This document shows, piece by piece, positions 33,770-44,908 of a DNA stretch of 64,000 nt. The stretch spans positions 9,960,193 through 10,024,192 of the forward strand of contig OZ017768.1 of NCBI GenBank assembly GCA_963969345.1, given 5' to 3'. The notes beneath the pieces are model-generated. The model was not told the DNA's origin, ran no database searches, and saw only the letters and a program-made list of their open reading frames with translations. Position 1 is the stretch's first letter; each line of letters begins with the position of its first letter. This DNA comes from Turbatrix aceti (lineage: Eukaryota > Nematoda > Chromadorea > Rhabditida > Panagrolaimidae). The position numbers were made by a program, and so were the translations under genes.

Positions 33770-36700
33770 AAACAAACCAACCAGAGAAAAGAAGGCTAAA
33801 CGGAAACGACGTGTCATTGCTTGTTTGGGATTAAAAAATTAAAAAAGAAGACAAAAACTCAATTTGTATTGTTCTGTGTTTTTCACCCCCTTTCTTGTGC
33901 AAAAACTTATTTTTGATGTGCAAGATTCTAACACAACAATTATTCAGAAATAAAAACGTGTCAGAAAACAATGACTAACGTGTCAGAATTTCATGCTGTT
34001 AAATTATTAAAAATAATGCCGTAAAGAGAAAATCGTGATTTTGACGTCTGTAAAATGTAAAATGTAACAAAACCAAAACACATAATGCTCCAATTTTTTT
34101 TGAAAGCACAATTTTATGCTGTTAATGGGATAAAAATTTGTAAAGCTTAAAAATAAGTACGTAAAATTAAAATAGTAACTAAAATTACTTTGCAAATTAA
34201 AAAAAATTAAAAAGTTATCGTTCAGGTACACGGTCCATAATATTTATTTGCGTTGGTTCGATTTTTCAAACAAAATTTAGAAAATGCTCAATCTGTTTGC
34301 AAACGAAAAAAAAAACTACTGCTTGTTCATCCCAATCCAGAAAACAATACTTTCATCTTTCACGCGTAATTTTCAATTAATGAACGTCCGTTTTGATCTA
34401 CAAAGAAATTTCGTTTTTCGAATATTGAAAACTCAAAAGCAAACAAAAATTGAAAAGAAAGTCCACCACAACAATTGGGTTATTACTAAACTTTGACCTA
34501 AAGCAAAACAAAAACAATAACTATCTACAATTTACCCCGTCACACATGATATGTAGTATTGTACTCTCATATCATCGTAATTTTTGTGTTTGAATAACTT
34601 TAATACAAAAAATAGGAAGCACAAAAAAAATTACGCAAAATAATATTACGTTGCTGATGTTGACGACGATGACGCACTACAAACTTAACTTTTGTTGTTA
34701 CAAATTATCATAGTTAATCTTCGAGTAATACTGGGTAATTATTAATTGTAGTTTCTTTCTTGTCATCTAAACAGCGCGGTTTGTATTGTGACGTTGATGC
34801 TACCGCTGCAGCGTGCTTATTCACTGCCATGGCATGCGCGTTGTTGCAAAGAATCATGCCATCGCGTCGTAAGCACTGCTTACTGTAGCAAAACATCACA
34901 GTGTTAAAGTTATGAGGTTTTAACAAAGGATTTTGTTTGTGCGCAAACAAAAAAAAGTTTTATCCTTTCTTTGCCCCCTCACAAGCCACGTGGTAAATAA
35001 ATATGTAATTAATAAATAAATAAATAGGTAAATAAATATGTAATTGAAAAATGACATATTTACTTTTAAAATAATGGAACATTTTTTCTTAAAAACGTGA
35101 AAATTATGTATGATTCGCTCGACATGGTCCCATAAAGAAAATATTTTTTTAAAAGATAACATTTTTACTTTTTAATGAATACAGTTAAATCCAAGCAGAT
35201 AGTATTACACACGTCAGCTGTCAAAAACCCAAAACCGCCGAGATTGACCTCCGAAAAGCCCCAAAACAGTACTCCTCCCCTCCACTACCCCCTTTGAAAG
35301 CTGGTACATGTGGTAATCTCGTTCGAGTCCACGCAAACGGGTAAAAAAAGGAATGAAGAGGGAGAGATTGCCTTCTGCGGCAGCGGCAGAGGTTAAGAGC
35401 AAGCATCCTTCAACCACACAGGCACAGAGGACCCGGCTTGACATGGGGTCTATGGTGCGGCAGAGGGCGCAACTGGTAAATCTATCAACCAGTCATCAAG
35501 AGACCTCTCGTGTACGCTAACTCCCCCAAATTGAGAAGCCAATTGAAAAGCTAAATTTAAAAAGTCGACCCAGTAATTCCAATGCGAACTCGGCAAGCGG
35601 TGGAATTAATTTATGATGATTGAAAGACATCAAATACTCGATTGAAAAACTTCGATTTTGTTGTTGTATAATCCCCTGTGGGAGGGAGATGAGGGGTAGG
35701 GAGGGGGCGACAAACGATGATGAAGCAAAAAAGTGAGTGTTGATAGTTTGTACGATACAAATTTTTAAAACTTTAAAAAATGTGAACATCAAAATTTAAT
35801 TATTTGAATTTTAAAGTAATAAATTAAAAAAATTTAGTGAAGAAACAAGGATTCAAAACAAACGAAAAAAATTCAGGAAATAAATAAAAACATTATCAAA
35901 TAAGCATTTTTTTAAATTACCAAAAATTATTTTTATTAATTGTATTCAAATCATAATTTTTGTATTGTTTATTTAATTTCCACAATCACAGTCCTTTTTT
36001 TAGTTTTTTTTTGTTTTTCATTTTTTTTGCAAATACCTTTGAGCCATTTCCGGCATTTTGGTTTATCATTCGTTTGCGTAAATTTTTAATACATTTTAAC
36101 TTTATAATGTTTGTTTTAAATCTCCATGCATATTTTTTTCAACTGTGCAATCAAAAATTCCATATCCGTTTCAAAGTTTCCTCAACACCCAAAATTCTGG
36201 CACCCTCTCTCAGACTCGCCATTAGCGCCAACTACCGTAACGCCTCCTTTTTCCCCCTTTCAACCGGCTAACACAATATCGAAAACAAAATTTTGTTACT
36301 TTGACTTACCGCCTTTTCCTCCAAAACGGCGTGTTGTAAACAGTGGCACGCCGGCGCGGTATAACATGCCGTCCCGTCTTCGGCATATCTATTCTCCCAA
36401 ATTACACACTTCCTGGCCTAAATTCAATTATGACAATTTTTGAATTGCAACGGCAGCGACCGCCGCGGCATGGCGGTGGTAGCTTTACTGGTGAAACCAG
36501 ACTGTAAAAAGCCGAAGCGACATTATGAGCATTTCGTCGCCTCATAAGGGCATAAGGGGTCAACGATGCCGAATTGAATCTATTACAAATTACCGAAATT
36601 AGCCGGGGTGAATGAGCGAACGAACGCGAACGACGCGATGCGATGTCGACCGCGGCGGCGTGGTTGTAAGCCACTTGGGCATCCAGTCGACCGGCAACAA

Positions 36701-37270
36701 AAAGAACACAGAACAGGGTGTCATCTTGGCACAGAGATGAGTTTGCGCACAAGTGCGCGAGTCAAGTAAAGTGGTTTGTAGGGGGGGGGGGAGAGTTCAG
36801 GGGTGGTCATGCGTGTGCGGCAAATTGAAACAGAAACCAAACAAACCGTCAAGCAAACAGGCAAAATGGCACTCTTTCATTTTTTAAGTGGTATTTATAA
36901 CAAAATCAAGAAGATATTTGTATTTCACATTGTCGACATTTTTATAGGGAAAATTCATAAAAAATGCAAAAAATAAAAAAATTTACAAATACTTTTATGA
37001 AAGTTCTTCTAAATGAAATTTTTTACCAAAAAAAAGTTGTAAATGGCGAATAAAATTTCGATGTAGTCCTTAAAAAAACAAAAAACAACAAAAGCATAAA
37101 ACACACAGTCGTTTTTTTCGTTGGTTATTGTTTACGTTACCACAATCAGCATCAGAAACTACTACACGATGCCATTTTTTTGTGAAACGGTTGGTATTTT
37201 TGGATGCCAGTAATGGTTCAACCGTCGGCGTGCCTTATGAGTTTTTTTTATTATATAACCGAATTGCGCC

Positions 37271-37517
37271 CAAGGGTGTCAATTGGGCTGGGCCGGCCCG
37301 GAAAGACCGTCGGCCCGGTTTATCCAAAAATGGAAAATTTTAGAAAAAGTTTTATTCATAACGGTCAAAAATTAACCAAAAACTTGCGAGTTTTCAGTTA
37401 TTATAAATTGCAACTTGTATTTTTGACTTATATTTTTCAACAAATAGGAAAAAGTTTAGTAAATTTTGCTACAATTTTCCATTTTGGTAAAAAGGCGGCC
37501 GTCAATTGACACCCTTG
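37271..37517. mobile_element. hAT MITE, CAAGGGTGTCAATTG ends
   Basis: A 247-bp element starts CAAGGGTGTCAATTG and ends with its reverse complement. The perfect 8-bp repeat ATTGCGCC flanks it (37263-37270 and 37518-37525), consistent with hAT transposition. The left end carries a GGGCTGGGCCGGCCCGG palindrome. No coding capacity. It lies about 165 bp upstream of the first F-box-like gene. Confidence 0.88.
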
Positions 37518-37680
37518 ATTGCGCCCAACCCTTCTTGCAACGTGCCTGCAAGTTGCTAGCCCACTGCGATCAGATATTTTTTTCGTCGCGGGATTTTACG
37601 CGACTTGTTCGATATTCGTTTTTACGCGTCCGCTGCATTTTTTGTTTTAGCTTGTCATCGATGATTTTAGGTGATTCAAA

Positions 37681-39295
37681 ATGCTGTCCACTGGCTATCA
37701 TCATAGCTTGTTCTGGGAGGTGCTTGAGAGAGAAAAACCTGACGAATGCCTGAAGACGTTGACCCTGTGTTCTCGCGAGATGTCTGACGCTTTTTTTGTT
37801 TTCATGAAGAATGTCCGCGTTGAATACTCCCACAGCGGTACCAGATTTTGTGTAAGTTTTTTATGATACTTTTTGTGAACTAACAAAATTTTAGGAAGAA
37901 ACAACATCACAAGGAAAATTTGCCGATTACGAGGCTGACATGGACGAATGCCTGTTCTGGGTCACTCATTTTGTTCGGAATTTTGTCATATCTCTGAGGC
38001 CTCTCTACTTACACTTCTACAAGGAGCGCTATGTACTAGACGCTTTTGTCCAAAATGTGCTTCAAAAAAGCAGTGAGTTTTTTATATTTATTTATTATAA
38101 TTATTATGTACGAAATTTGTTTGGCTTTTCAGACCTTATATTTTTGGACGCGTCGGACTGTTCCTTGCCGAAGGAAAATCTCGAGAGTGTGGCAGCAGTT
38201 CCACGACTCACTATCTCTGATCTGCAGTTACCAGAATTCAAGACATCCGTCTCTTATTTTGGTTCACTTCGTGTTGTTAATTTTTACGACAAGCTTTACA
38301 AAAACATCGCGGTGAGTTAAAGCATGTTTTTTTCAGTTGCTACTAGGGTTCGAAGCCCCCCCCCCGCCCCCGCGGGGGTGAAGCCGGGGGTGGCCCCCCG
38401 TCGGGGAGTAAAACCCCCGCCCCCGACAGATTCTGCCCCCGACAATGAGCAAAATTTAGCGTTAAACGCGGAAAAACGTTCAAAAACAACACAAATAGGC
38501 AAAAAACAAAGAAAAATACGAAAAATTTGTTCAAAATATGCCTCGGTTTTCGTTTTAAGATAAAATTGACACTTTTTTTCTTATTTTTCATAGGACTCGG
38601 GGGCAATTACCCCCGAGATCCCCCGCTCCCGACACCTCTGCCCCCGACTACCCCCGTCCCCGACCCGATACGGGGGGGGGGGGGTTCGAACCCTAGTTGC
38701 TACGTAGTCGCTTTTATAGGCCCTGAATTTGGATGGATCACAACTGACTGTCATTGACACGGGATCTCACGATTCTTACGCAGGACTACTTCAGCAAATC
38801 AAAGACGAACTCGATCCAATTCGAAATTTTTGTTTTATGTGGTTGGATGACGGGCAACACAATATTTCGGTAGAATTCCAGGCGATGTTCAATGTTCTGA
38901 AAACACTGTCGCATAATATTGAGAAAGTCACAATCGTTGTTTTTGGCGGTTTCTCAATTGGCAACCCTGATTTCGCTGCAGGTTATTGGAAGACTGTCAA
39001 GAGCAAGTACAACGAGATGATCGTCAATCTACTTGAAATCCCAAAACATATCAATATCGAAGCCTATTTACAAATGGATTCATCCGTCGATCTCCAGCTT
39101 GCAAATCCAATAAATCTACTTGTTCCAATTTTTTCAAACGAAGATTTTATCGTGACAGCCAAGGACTCGTACTTTGAAGGCATTTATTACGGCTTTCATC
39201 TCTCCTGTGTCACAGTTATCAACCGTCAAAAGAAAATCGGAAACAACATTGATTTCACCTTTGAGTGCAAAATACGTTTTTATGATGAAGATTGA
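37681..39295 (+). CDS. F-box-like family protein 1 of 3
   Basis: Exons 37681-37851, 37895-38072, 38133-38311 and 38720-39295 join to 367 residues. The first 45 residues (LFWEVLEREKPDECLKTLTLCSREMSDAFFVFMKNVRV) have the spacing of an F-box, which would recruit the SCF ubiquitin ligase through Skp1; this is a weak, pattern-level match. The rest is an unrecognised domain shared with the next two genes, including FCFMWLDDGQ, VTIVVFGG and the C-terminal motif VINRQKKIGNN. An AATAAA lies about 30 bases after the stop. Intron 3 contains a hAT MITE that ends only 24 bases before the acceptor. A TTTTAG acceptor-like site lies about 10 bases before the ATG, as in its paralogs. Confidence 0.72.
38344..38695. 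mobile_element. hAT MITE, TAGGGTTCGAA family, copy 2
   Basis: A 352-bp element has inverted ends TAGGGTTCGAA and an 8-bp target duplication GTTGCTAC (38336-38343 and 38696-38703). It is the reverse orientation of copy 1 at 23072-23492, with the same GC-rich shoulders and AT-rich core. It sits in the last intron of F-box-like gene 1, and the paralogous intron in gene 2 (40792-40844) lacks it. Confidence 0.92.
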
Positions 39296-39353
39296 ACGTG
39301 AAAAAAATTGAACCTGTTGCTGAACAATAAATTTTTTTATAAATTTGTGGGCT

Positions 39354-39850
39354 TCCCGCACTCGCATAAGGAGCACTAAAGGAGCACAACGGGAGAGAAA
39401 GGCGAGAGAAACTCGCATGAGAATCATAACGAAATTGGAAGGCGGCTAGAATCAAATGAGACGCGCAACGAAAATGAAGAAGTGCTAAAAAATCTAAGCT
39501 ATTTTCCCCTTTATTCGTATTCAAAATTCAGCAAAAAACAATGACTAAATTAGAGCTGCGGAACACAATGAACTGGATGAGAATGAACGCATCATAATAA
39601 AACACATTAGCGAACTCATTTACATAAATTTTCGTCGTGTAGCTCGTGTAACTTACACGATATGCAACACCTTGATTCCGTTATGATTTTCATGCGAGTG
39701 CGGGGAGCTATCAAAGGTCGGGACGAAAATGAAGCGCACCGCGCAACGTTATCCATCTTCCTGTGATGGTTATTCAAATTCCTTCGATAAAAACAAATAA
39801 ATTAGAATTGAGGAGCACAAGCGAATATGTCACAAAAATAAACATTCGCG
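39354..39850. mobile_element. Nested MITEs: family B inside family A
   Basis: The left part (39354-39405) matches the end of family A at 14188. A family B copy follows, about 39411-39704, with GAGAATCATAACG near one end and the GCGAGTGCGGGG tip at the other. Family A interior then resumes (about 39715-39850) in the orientation opposite to the 14188 copy. The far end of family A is missing. The order shows that B inserted into an older A copy. Confidence 0.75.
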
Positions 39851-40184
39851 CGCAAGGAACAGTTTCCTCAAACTCTTCTTTCGCATGCATCGTATTCATA
39901 GTTGTCCTGACACGACAATTTCACTTCGTTTTGTGTTTATTGTTTTGGGCTACTTTGAATGACTATTTTTTACGTTTGTCGGTTAGATGAATTTTTTGAA
40001 TATAAAATTTTTACGATATGAAAACGTGCGACAACGAAACGTACATGTAAATATGTTTTCGTTTCGAGATTTGTCACGAATATTTACATTTGTGGGCTTT
40101 GGTTTTGTTTTTTTATGCTTTTGCTGCGCGTTTTACGTTTATTTTTGCTTTTTTCAGTTTTTTTTTGATTTTTGGCGATTCAAA

Positions 40185-41450
40185 ATGCTGTCTACGACGT
40201 ATCATCCAGAATTGTTCTGGAGTGTGATTGCAACGAAAAACTTTGAACGTCTGAAGAACTTGGCTTTGTCCTCCAGCGAGATGTCAAACGCTTTTTTTGG
40301 TTTTATGAAAAACGTCTGCGTTCGATACACAAACGGCTGCATCATGTTTTACGTAAGTTTTACTGGTTTTGCAATTTCTTTGTGAGCTTACGAAACTCTA
40401 GGAACCTACAACATCAAGCAGAGACGATGCCCTATACAAGTTTGGCAATGGCGATGACTTTTTCTGGATTGTTACTTTTGTTCGGAACTTTGCTATATTG
40501 CTGAACTATACTCGAGGACTGGACGCTTTTGCCGAAAAAGTGCTATGCAGTGGTAGTGAGTTTTTATTTTTTTTTTGTTTTTTTTCATTGTTTATTTTTT
40601 ATTTTATAGGCCTGTTGTTTTTGGACATTTCGGTCCGTACTTGGACTGAGACAAAAAATCTGGAGATTGTGACGGCAGTCCCTAGACTTATGATCTCTAA
40701 TCAGCAGGTGAAAGAGGTCAAACCATTCATGCCTAACTTTGATTCGCTTCGCATCGTTAATTTTAACCCCAAGTATGACAGAGACATTGAGGTGGGTTAA
40801 GCTTGTTTTTTCCGATGTTATGTATCTTTGATTTGATTTTGTAGGCTCTGAATTTGGATTCACAAGGATCACAACTGACTATTCTTCATGAAGAAGCGTC
40901 GTACCATAGTTCATACGTCGAAATTCTCCAGGATCTCAAAGACAAACTTCTAGCAACTCGAAACTTTTGTTTCATGTGGCTTGATGACGGGCATTACGAT
41001 GTTTTGGAGGACTTCCAGACGACGATCAACGCTATGAAAACATTCCCGTCTCAAATCCACCAAATCACAATCGTCATTTTTGGCAGGGGCCGTTTTTTCG
41101 GCGATACGTTTCAAACTGCTATTGATTATTGGGAAAACGCAAAGGACGAGTACGATACTTTGATTGCCAATCTCCTTGATATCCCGGAACACATCAAAGT
41201 CAAAGCCGATATCCTGATGAAGACATCCGACGGATTCGATGGGGAAAATCCGCATGATCTACTTGCACCATTTTTTTCCAGTCAGGATTTTACGGTCACA
41301 TTCGAGGAGTCGACCCCTCGTTCGTTGGTTACGATTATGAACCGTCAAAAGCAAGTCAGAAACAACGTTGAATTCAATTTTGAGTACAAAAGCTATTTTC
41401 TACCGGAAGAAGATGATGATGAAGAAGAGGACCTCATTTTTTGGGAATAA
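40185..41450 (+). CDS. F-box-like family protein 2 of 3
   Basis: Exons 40185-40352, 40402-40555, 40610-40791 and 40845-41450 give 369 residues, with intron positions identical to gene 1. The F-box-like start (ELFWSVIATKNFERLKNLALSSSEMSNAFFGFMKNV) and the C-terminal region with FCFMWLDDG, ITIVIFGRG, YWENAKDEYDTLIANLLDIPEHI and NRQKQVRNNVEF are shared. It ends in a run of acidic residues (EEDDDEEEDL). It has the same strand and spacing as its neighbours, indicating tandem duplication. The substrate or partner is unknown. Confidence 0.74.
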
Positions 41451-41619
41451 ATAATTAAATAGATAATTTAAATGCGTTGGGAATGAATGTTTATGTTTAA
41501 GAGTATTGTCAAGTTGAAGAAATCGGTTCTAACCATTTTCATGTACCTGATCATGATACCTGATCGTTTTCACTCTTTCCTGGAATTTTGTATTTTGTGT
41601 TATTTGCAGGTTACCCAAA

Positions 41620-42805
41620 ATGCGTTCTTTGTCGTCGGCATATCATCAAGGTGTCATCAGACGTCTGGTCGAGACAGCACGCCCGAGGAACCTCAAGAAT
41701 CTTGTTTTTTCGTCTCGGGAAATGTGTCATGCATTTGACATTTTTATGCGGACCGTCAAAGTCTTGTATTGCCGGGGATTTCACTGCGGTCGTCTTCTTT
41801 TTTTTGAAGACTGCGTTGATGTCGAAATGGAATCTGTTGATGCTGCCTTCTACTATTGGATTGCCAGCTTTATCCGGAATCTTGAACTGCGAAATGGTAT
41901 CTATCAATCGGATTTTGCTTTTTTTGAACAAATTTATCACTGCAACTGTAAGTTTTTTTGCATCATTGAAAAAACTTTTGAGCCTAATTTTTCAGCTCTT
42001 TCAAGTTTAAAGCTGTTTGCCAGAGTCTCCCATACGACAAAAGTTGTCAGGAAACTGATTTCAATCACTCGGCGACTCATTATCCTGGATTCAAACCTGT
42101 CTAAAATCGATAACTTGCTGCATATCTTTGAAGCAGTTTCAATAACGAAAAGTTTCGCCGAAACCGAAGTCTTCATGGTGAGTTAATTTTTTGATAGGAA
42201 AATTATATTTATAACTTTTTGTCTGTTTTATTTAGAACGATATCAAGATGGATTCAACAAAGGTCTTGGAGATCATTTGCAAAGACTGCCCGTTTGGCCA
42301 GTCTACGAGTTTCCTCAGTCGTTTCAAGCAAAAGTTTCAACACGTGAGTACGCTCTACTTTGCCTGGCCACAATACATGTATCCAATTTCTCACGTCGAA
42401 GGCATATTGTCAAGAACGTTGGATTTTTTTTCAAATGTCAAAAACCCCAACGTCTTCCTGACATGCTATTCTATGGGCACATTCCAAGGGTTGAAAAACT
42501 ATCACAACGGACTTGTCGCCTATCTTCGTGCTCTTCCGGACGATATCAAACTCAGACTTATTTTGTTTACGCATCTTCCCCGGCATGGCGACGTCCCTGA
42601 GGACCTATCTGCTGCAGCTTCACGGGTTTTCCCCGCCGAAGAGTTTGTCATCACCCCTGAGCATCCGCCACGCCTGAATGTCGATGTCAAGATTGTCTGC
42701 CGCCAAAAGCAAGTGAAACCCAACATTGAATTCACTTCGGAGTACCGAACTATTACTGTGGGGGCTTTTGCTATGATGCCGTCCGACGATGAAATCTGGA
42801 ACTAA
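41620..42805 (+). CDS. F-box-like family protein 3 of 3
   Basis: Exons 41620-41947, 41996-42177 and 42236-42805 give 359 residues. Compared with genes 1 and 2 the first intron is absent and the sequence has diverged further. The N-terminal pattern (LVETARPRNLKNLVFSSREMCHAFDIFMRTVKV) and the C-terminal CRQKQVKPNIEFTSEY motif identify the family. An acceptor-like TTTGCAG lies 10 bases before the ATG. Function is unknown; the F-box call is an inference from spacing and the LxxLxxSREM core. Confidence 0.7.
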
Positions 42806-43430
42806 TTGTTGAATTTTTTTAAGAAGTAAAAATCTGACTTGATATTTAGTTTTTTTTATGTCTATAAGTGTTTTTTTTTTGTTTGTTTTTTTGTCCGCCA
42901 GACGTCTGACAACGCAGATGAAATAAAAAGTGTTTATTAGTGGATACCACAGACGAAAATCAGACCACAGCAACGATGGGAAGAAGAAATCGCGACCAAA
43001 TCGAATCGAGACATTTACGCCTACGGGGACATCATTTGTGAAATAAATAAATAAAGTGTTTATTAAATGATAATACATGGTTCTCACCACTTTTTCGTAT
43101 ACGTATTTACCTGCCTAAACACCGGTATTTTATGTATGTAGTTGTATGTAGTAAGTTTATCCACAGAATTTTAGTTTGATTTGGTATAAAAGACGCTGGG
43201 ATTTTTGAGAGGAATCTTGGGAATCTTCCCTCGTTTTTCATTCTCATGAGAATTTTTCATCCCTGTCGCGAACAACCCTCCTTATGAGTGGATTGCATGT
43301 AGTTCAATTCTGCAGTGTTTTGCGTTGATAATTGACAGAAAAAAAATTGTTCATTACAGATATTTACAATTGAAATTGCAAAGCCAAATATTTATCAAAA
43401 TAATTATTAAAATAATTCAAAATTATCGCA
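42806..43430. other. Spacer between F-box-like and EEP genes
   Basis: AT-rich, with short sequence echoes (TTTATTAGTGGATAC and TTTATTAAATGATAA after AATAAA-like words near 42930 and 43055). No gene seen. The last part approaches the duplicated upstream block of the EEP gene. Confidence 0.4.
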
Positions 43431-43535
43431 CATCAGTTCAACGTAGGGGCATTTGCATGTGTGCTTTCAGCAATAATACAACTGTGAATCAACAACTTAT
43501 TTTCATGCTTCCACGCATCGACCGCTGTTTTAGCG
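43431..43535 (+). promoter_or_regulatory. Duplicated upstream block of EEP gene 1
   Basis: About 105 bp directly before the ATG is closely conserved with 50835-50934 before the second EEP gene. It contains the octamer ATTTGCAT (43451-43458), a POU-domain binding word, then TGTGCTTTCAG, a possible splice-leader acceptor, and TTATTTTCATGCTT. Conservation may reflect recent duplication, function or both. Confidence 0.5.
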
Positions 43536-44564
43536 ATGTCGTCATCCGTGGTCTTTGGACTGACACTATTGGCCGTTGTAATCGCTTCAGGCTTCTCCGC
43601 TCCAGCTGTCGGTAGCCGTCAAGAACCTACGAAAATCCGAGTAATGACATTTAACATTTGGTTTAGCGGCATGGCTGTGGACCACGGCGTCCATAAAGTA
43701 GCCAACCAAATCAAAGAAGTTGGAGCAGACATTGTCGCAATACAAGAAGTGGTTGGTCAGTGCACCGTAAAAACAATTTGCAAAATGCTCGGCGGCAGCT
43801 GGAAAGGATTGGCCGCACCTGCGTTTTTATATAACGATATTGCCATTCTAACCCATTTTGACGTAAGTGGACTTACGTTTTTTTCTGTAACAGAACAAGT
43901 TTTACATGTTTAGCTTGACACCAATTCTGGAGTGACATCAAACGACAGCACAGCGTTTGGCGTTGTTATTACCCTGCCTTCCGGCCAACGCCTCAACACC
44001 TGGGCACTCCACCTTGATCACACTGACTACGGACCGTATACAGCGCATAATTTGAACACGGATATCAACCAGATTATTTTGGGTGAACAACGCCGGATAA
44101 ATAATATTCAAAACTTTCTCTCCACCCCTGCGTTTGTTGAAGCGTACCACAACTCAGATGCGATTCCTCTGATCGCGGCTGGCGACTTCAATACCCCTTC
44201 CCATCTTGACTGGATTGAAAGTGCCAAGCATTTGCACAACGAATGGGTCGTCGAGTGGCCGGTCACGACCATTCTCGAAAAAGAAGGTTTCGTCGACTCC
44301 TTCCGACAAGTTCACCCGAATCCTGTTAAAGAGCCCGGCAATACATGGTCTACTGTAAAGGACGTAATCAGACACTGGTTTGGTACGGCCCCTGAACCAA
44401 AGGATAGAATCGACTTCATCATGTACAAGGGAGGGAGCTTGAAACCGATCAACTCGTTTATCTACGCCGGCAGCGAGCCTATACATAAGAAACCTAATCA
44501 CAAAAATAATTCCTGGCCGAGTGATCATTATGCTGTTGTTACCGATTTTTTGGTTGGCAACTAA
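43536..44564 (+). CDS. Secreted EEP-superfamily phosphodiesterase, copy 1
   Basis: Exons 43536-43862 and 43914-44564 give 325 residues. A signal peptide is clear (VVFGLTLLAVVIASGFSAPA), so the enzyme should be secreted. The endonuclease/exonuclease/phosphatase fold is shown by RVMTFNIWFSG (metal-binding Asn), DIVAIQEV (catalytic Glu), LIAAGDFNTPSHLDW (Asp/Asn pair), KDRIDFIMY and the terminal WPSDHYAVVTDF (Asp-His). The superfamily includes DNase I, sphingomyelinases and phosphoinositide phosphatases; the substrate cannot be told. All key residues are present, so activity is likely. A nearly identical copy lies at 50935, on the far side of two lectin-receptor genes. Confidence 0.9.
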
Positions 44565-44908
44565 TATTATTATAATGTTGAATGATATAAAATATACTTG
44601 ACTTTGAAAACACATTTTTTTTAAATTTTTCTACCGAAAACGAAGTTGTATTAGCTGCTTCAGATAGCTACAGTATTTCTTATGAAAGCAGCAGTATATC
44701 TGTTGTATTTTTTTGTTTTTGTTCAACTAAAATTAATTATTGTCGATACAAATACCAAATGCACCTGCTTTTCCAATTTTATGTTTCCATTTAGGATTCC
44801 TGTTTTTAGAAAAAAGCCGTAAACAATCTTTTGGGTGCAACTTGGCATTCTAGTGCTTAGGTTTTTGATCACTGCAAACGTTTGCACATTTTATTTCGTC
44901 TGATAAGA
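44565..44908. other. Spacer before lectin-7TM gene 1
   Basis: It holds the 3' end of EEP gene 1 (ATATAAAATATA) and AT-rich sequence. The palindrome GCAAACGTTTGC at 44876-44887 and a CTGATAAG word directly upstream of the next ATG are candidate promoter elements. Confidence 0.35.

Larger units (their letters stand above)
28343..37262. other. Nine-kilobase stretch without supported gene
   Basis: This lies 5' of the nuclear receptor. It is AT-rich with local GC-rich islands (29180-29410, 31140-31350, 33150-33740, 36330-36800). I found no multi-exon gene and no recognised domain; the ATG-started 108-codon frame at 33155-33481 has no supporting evidence. The stretch contains an inverted-repeat pair and a short CAT-repeat run, listed separately. 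It may hold regulatory sequence or distal 5' exons of the nuclear receptor. Confidence 0.45.
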
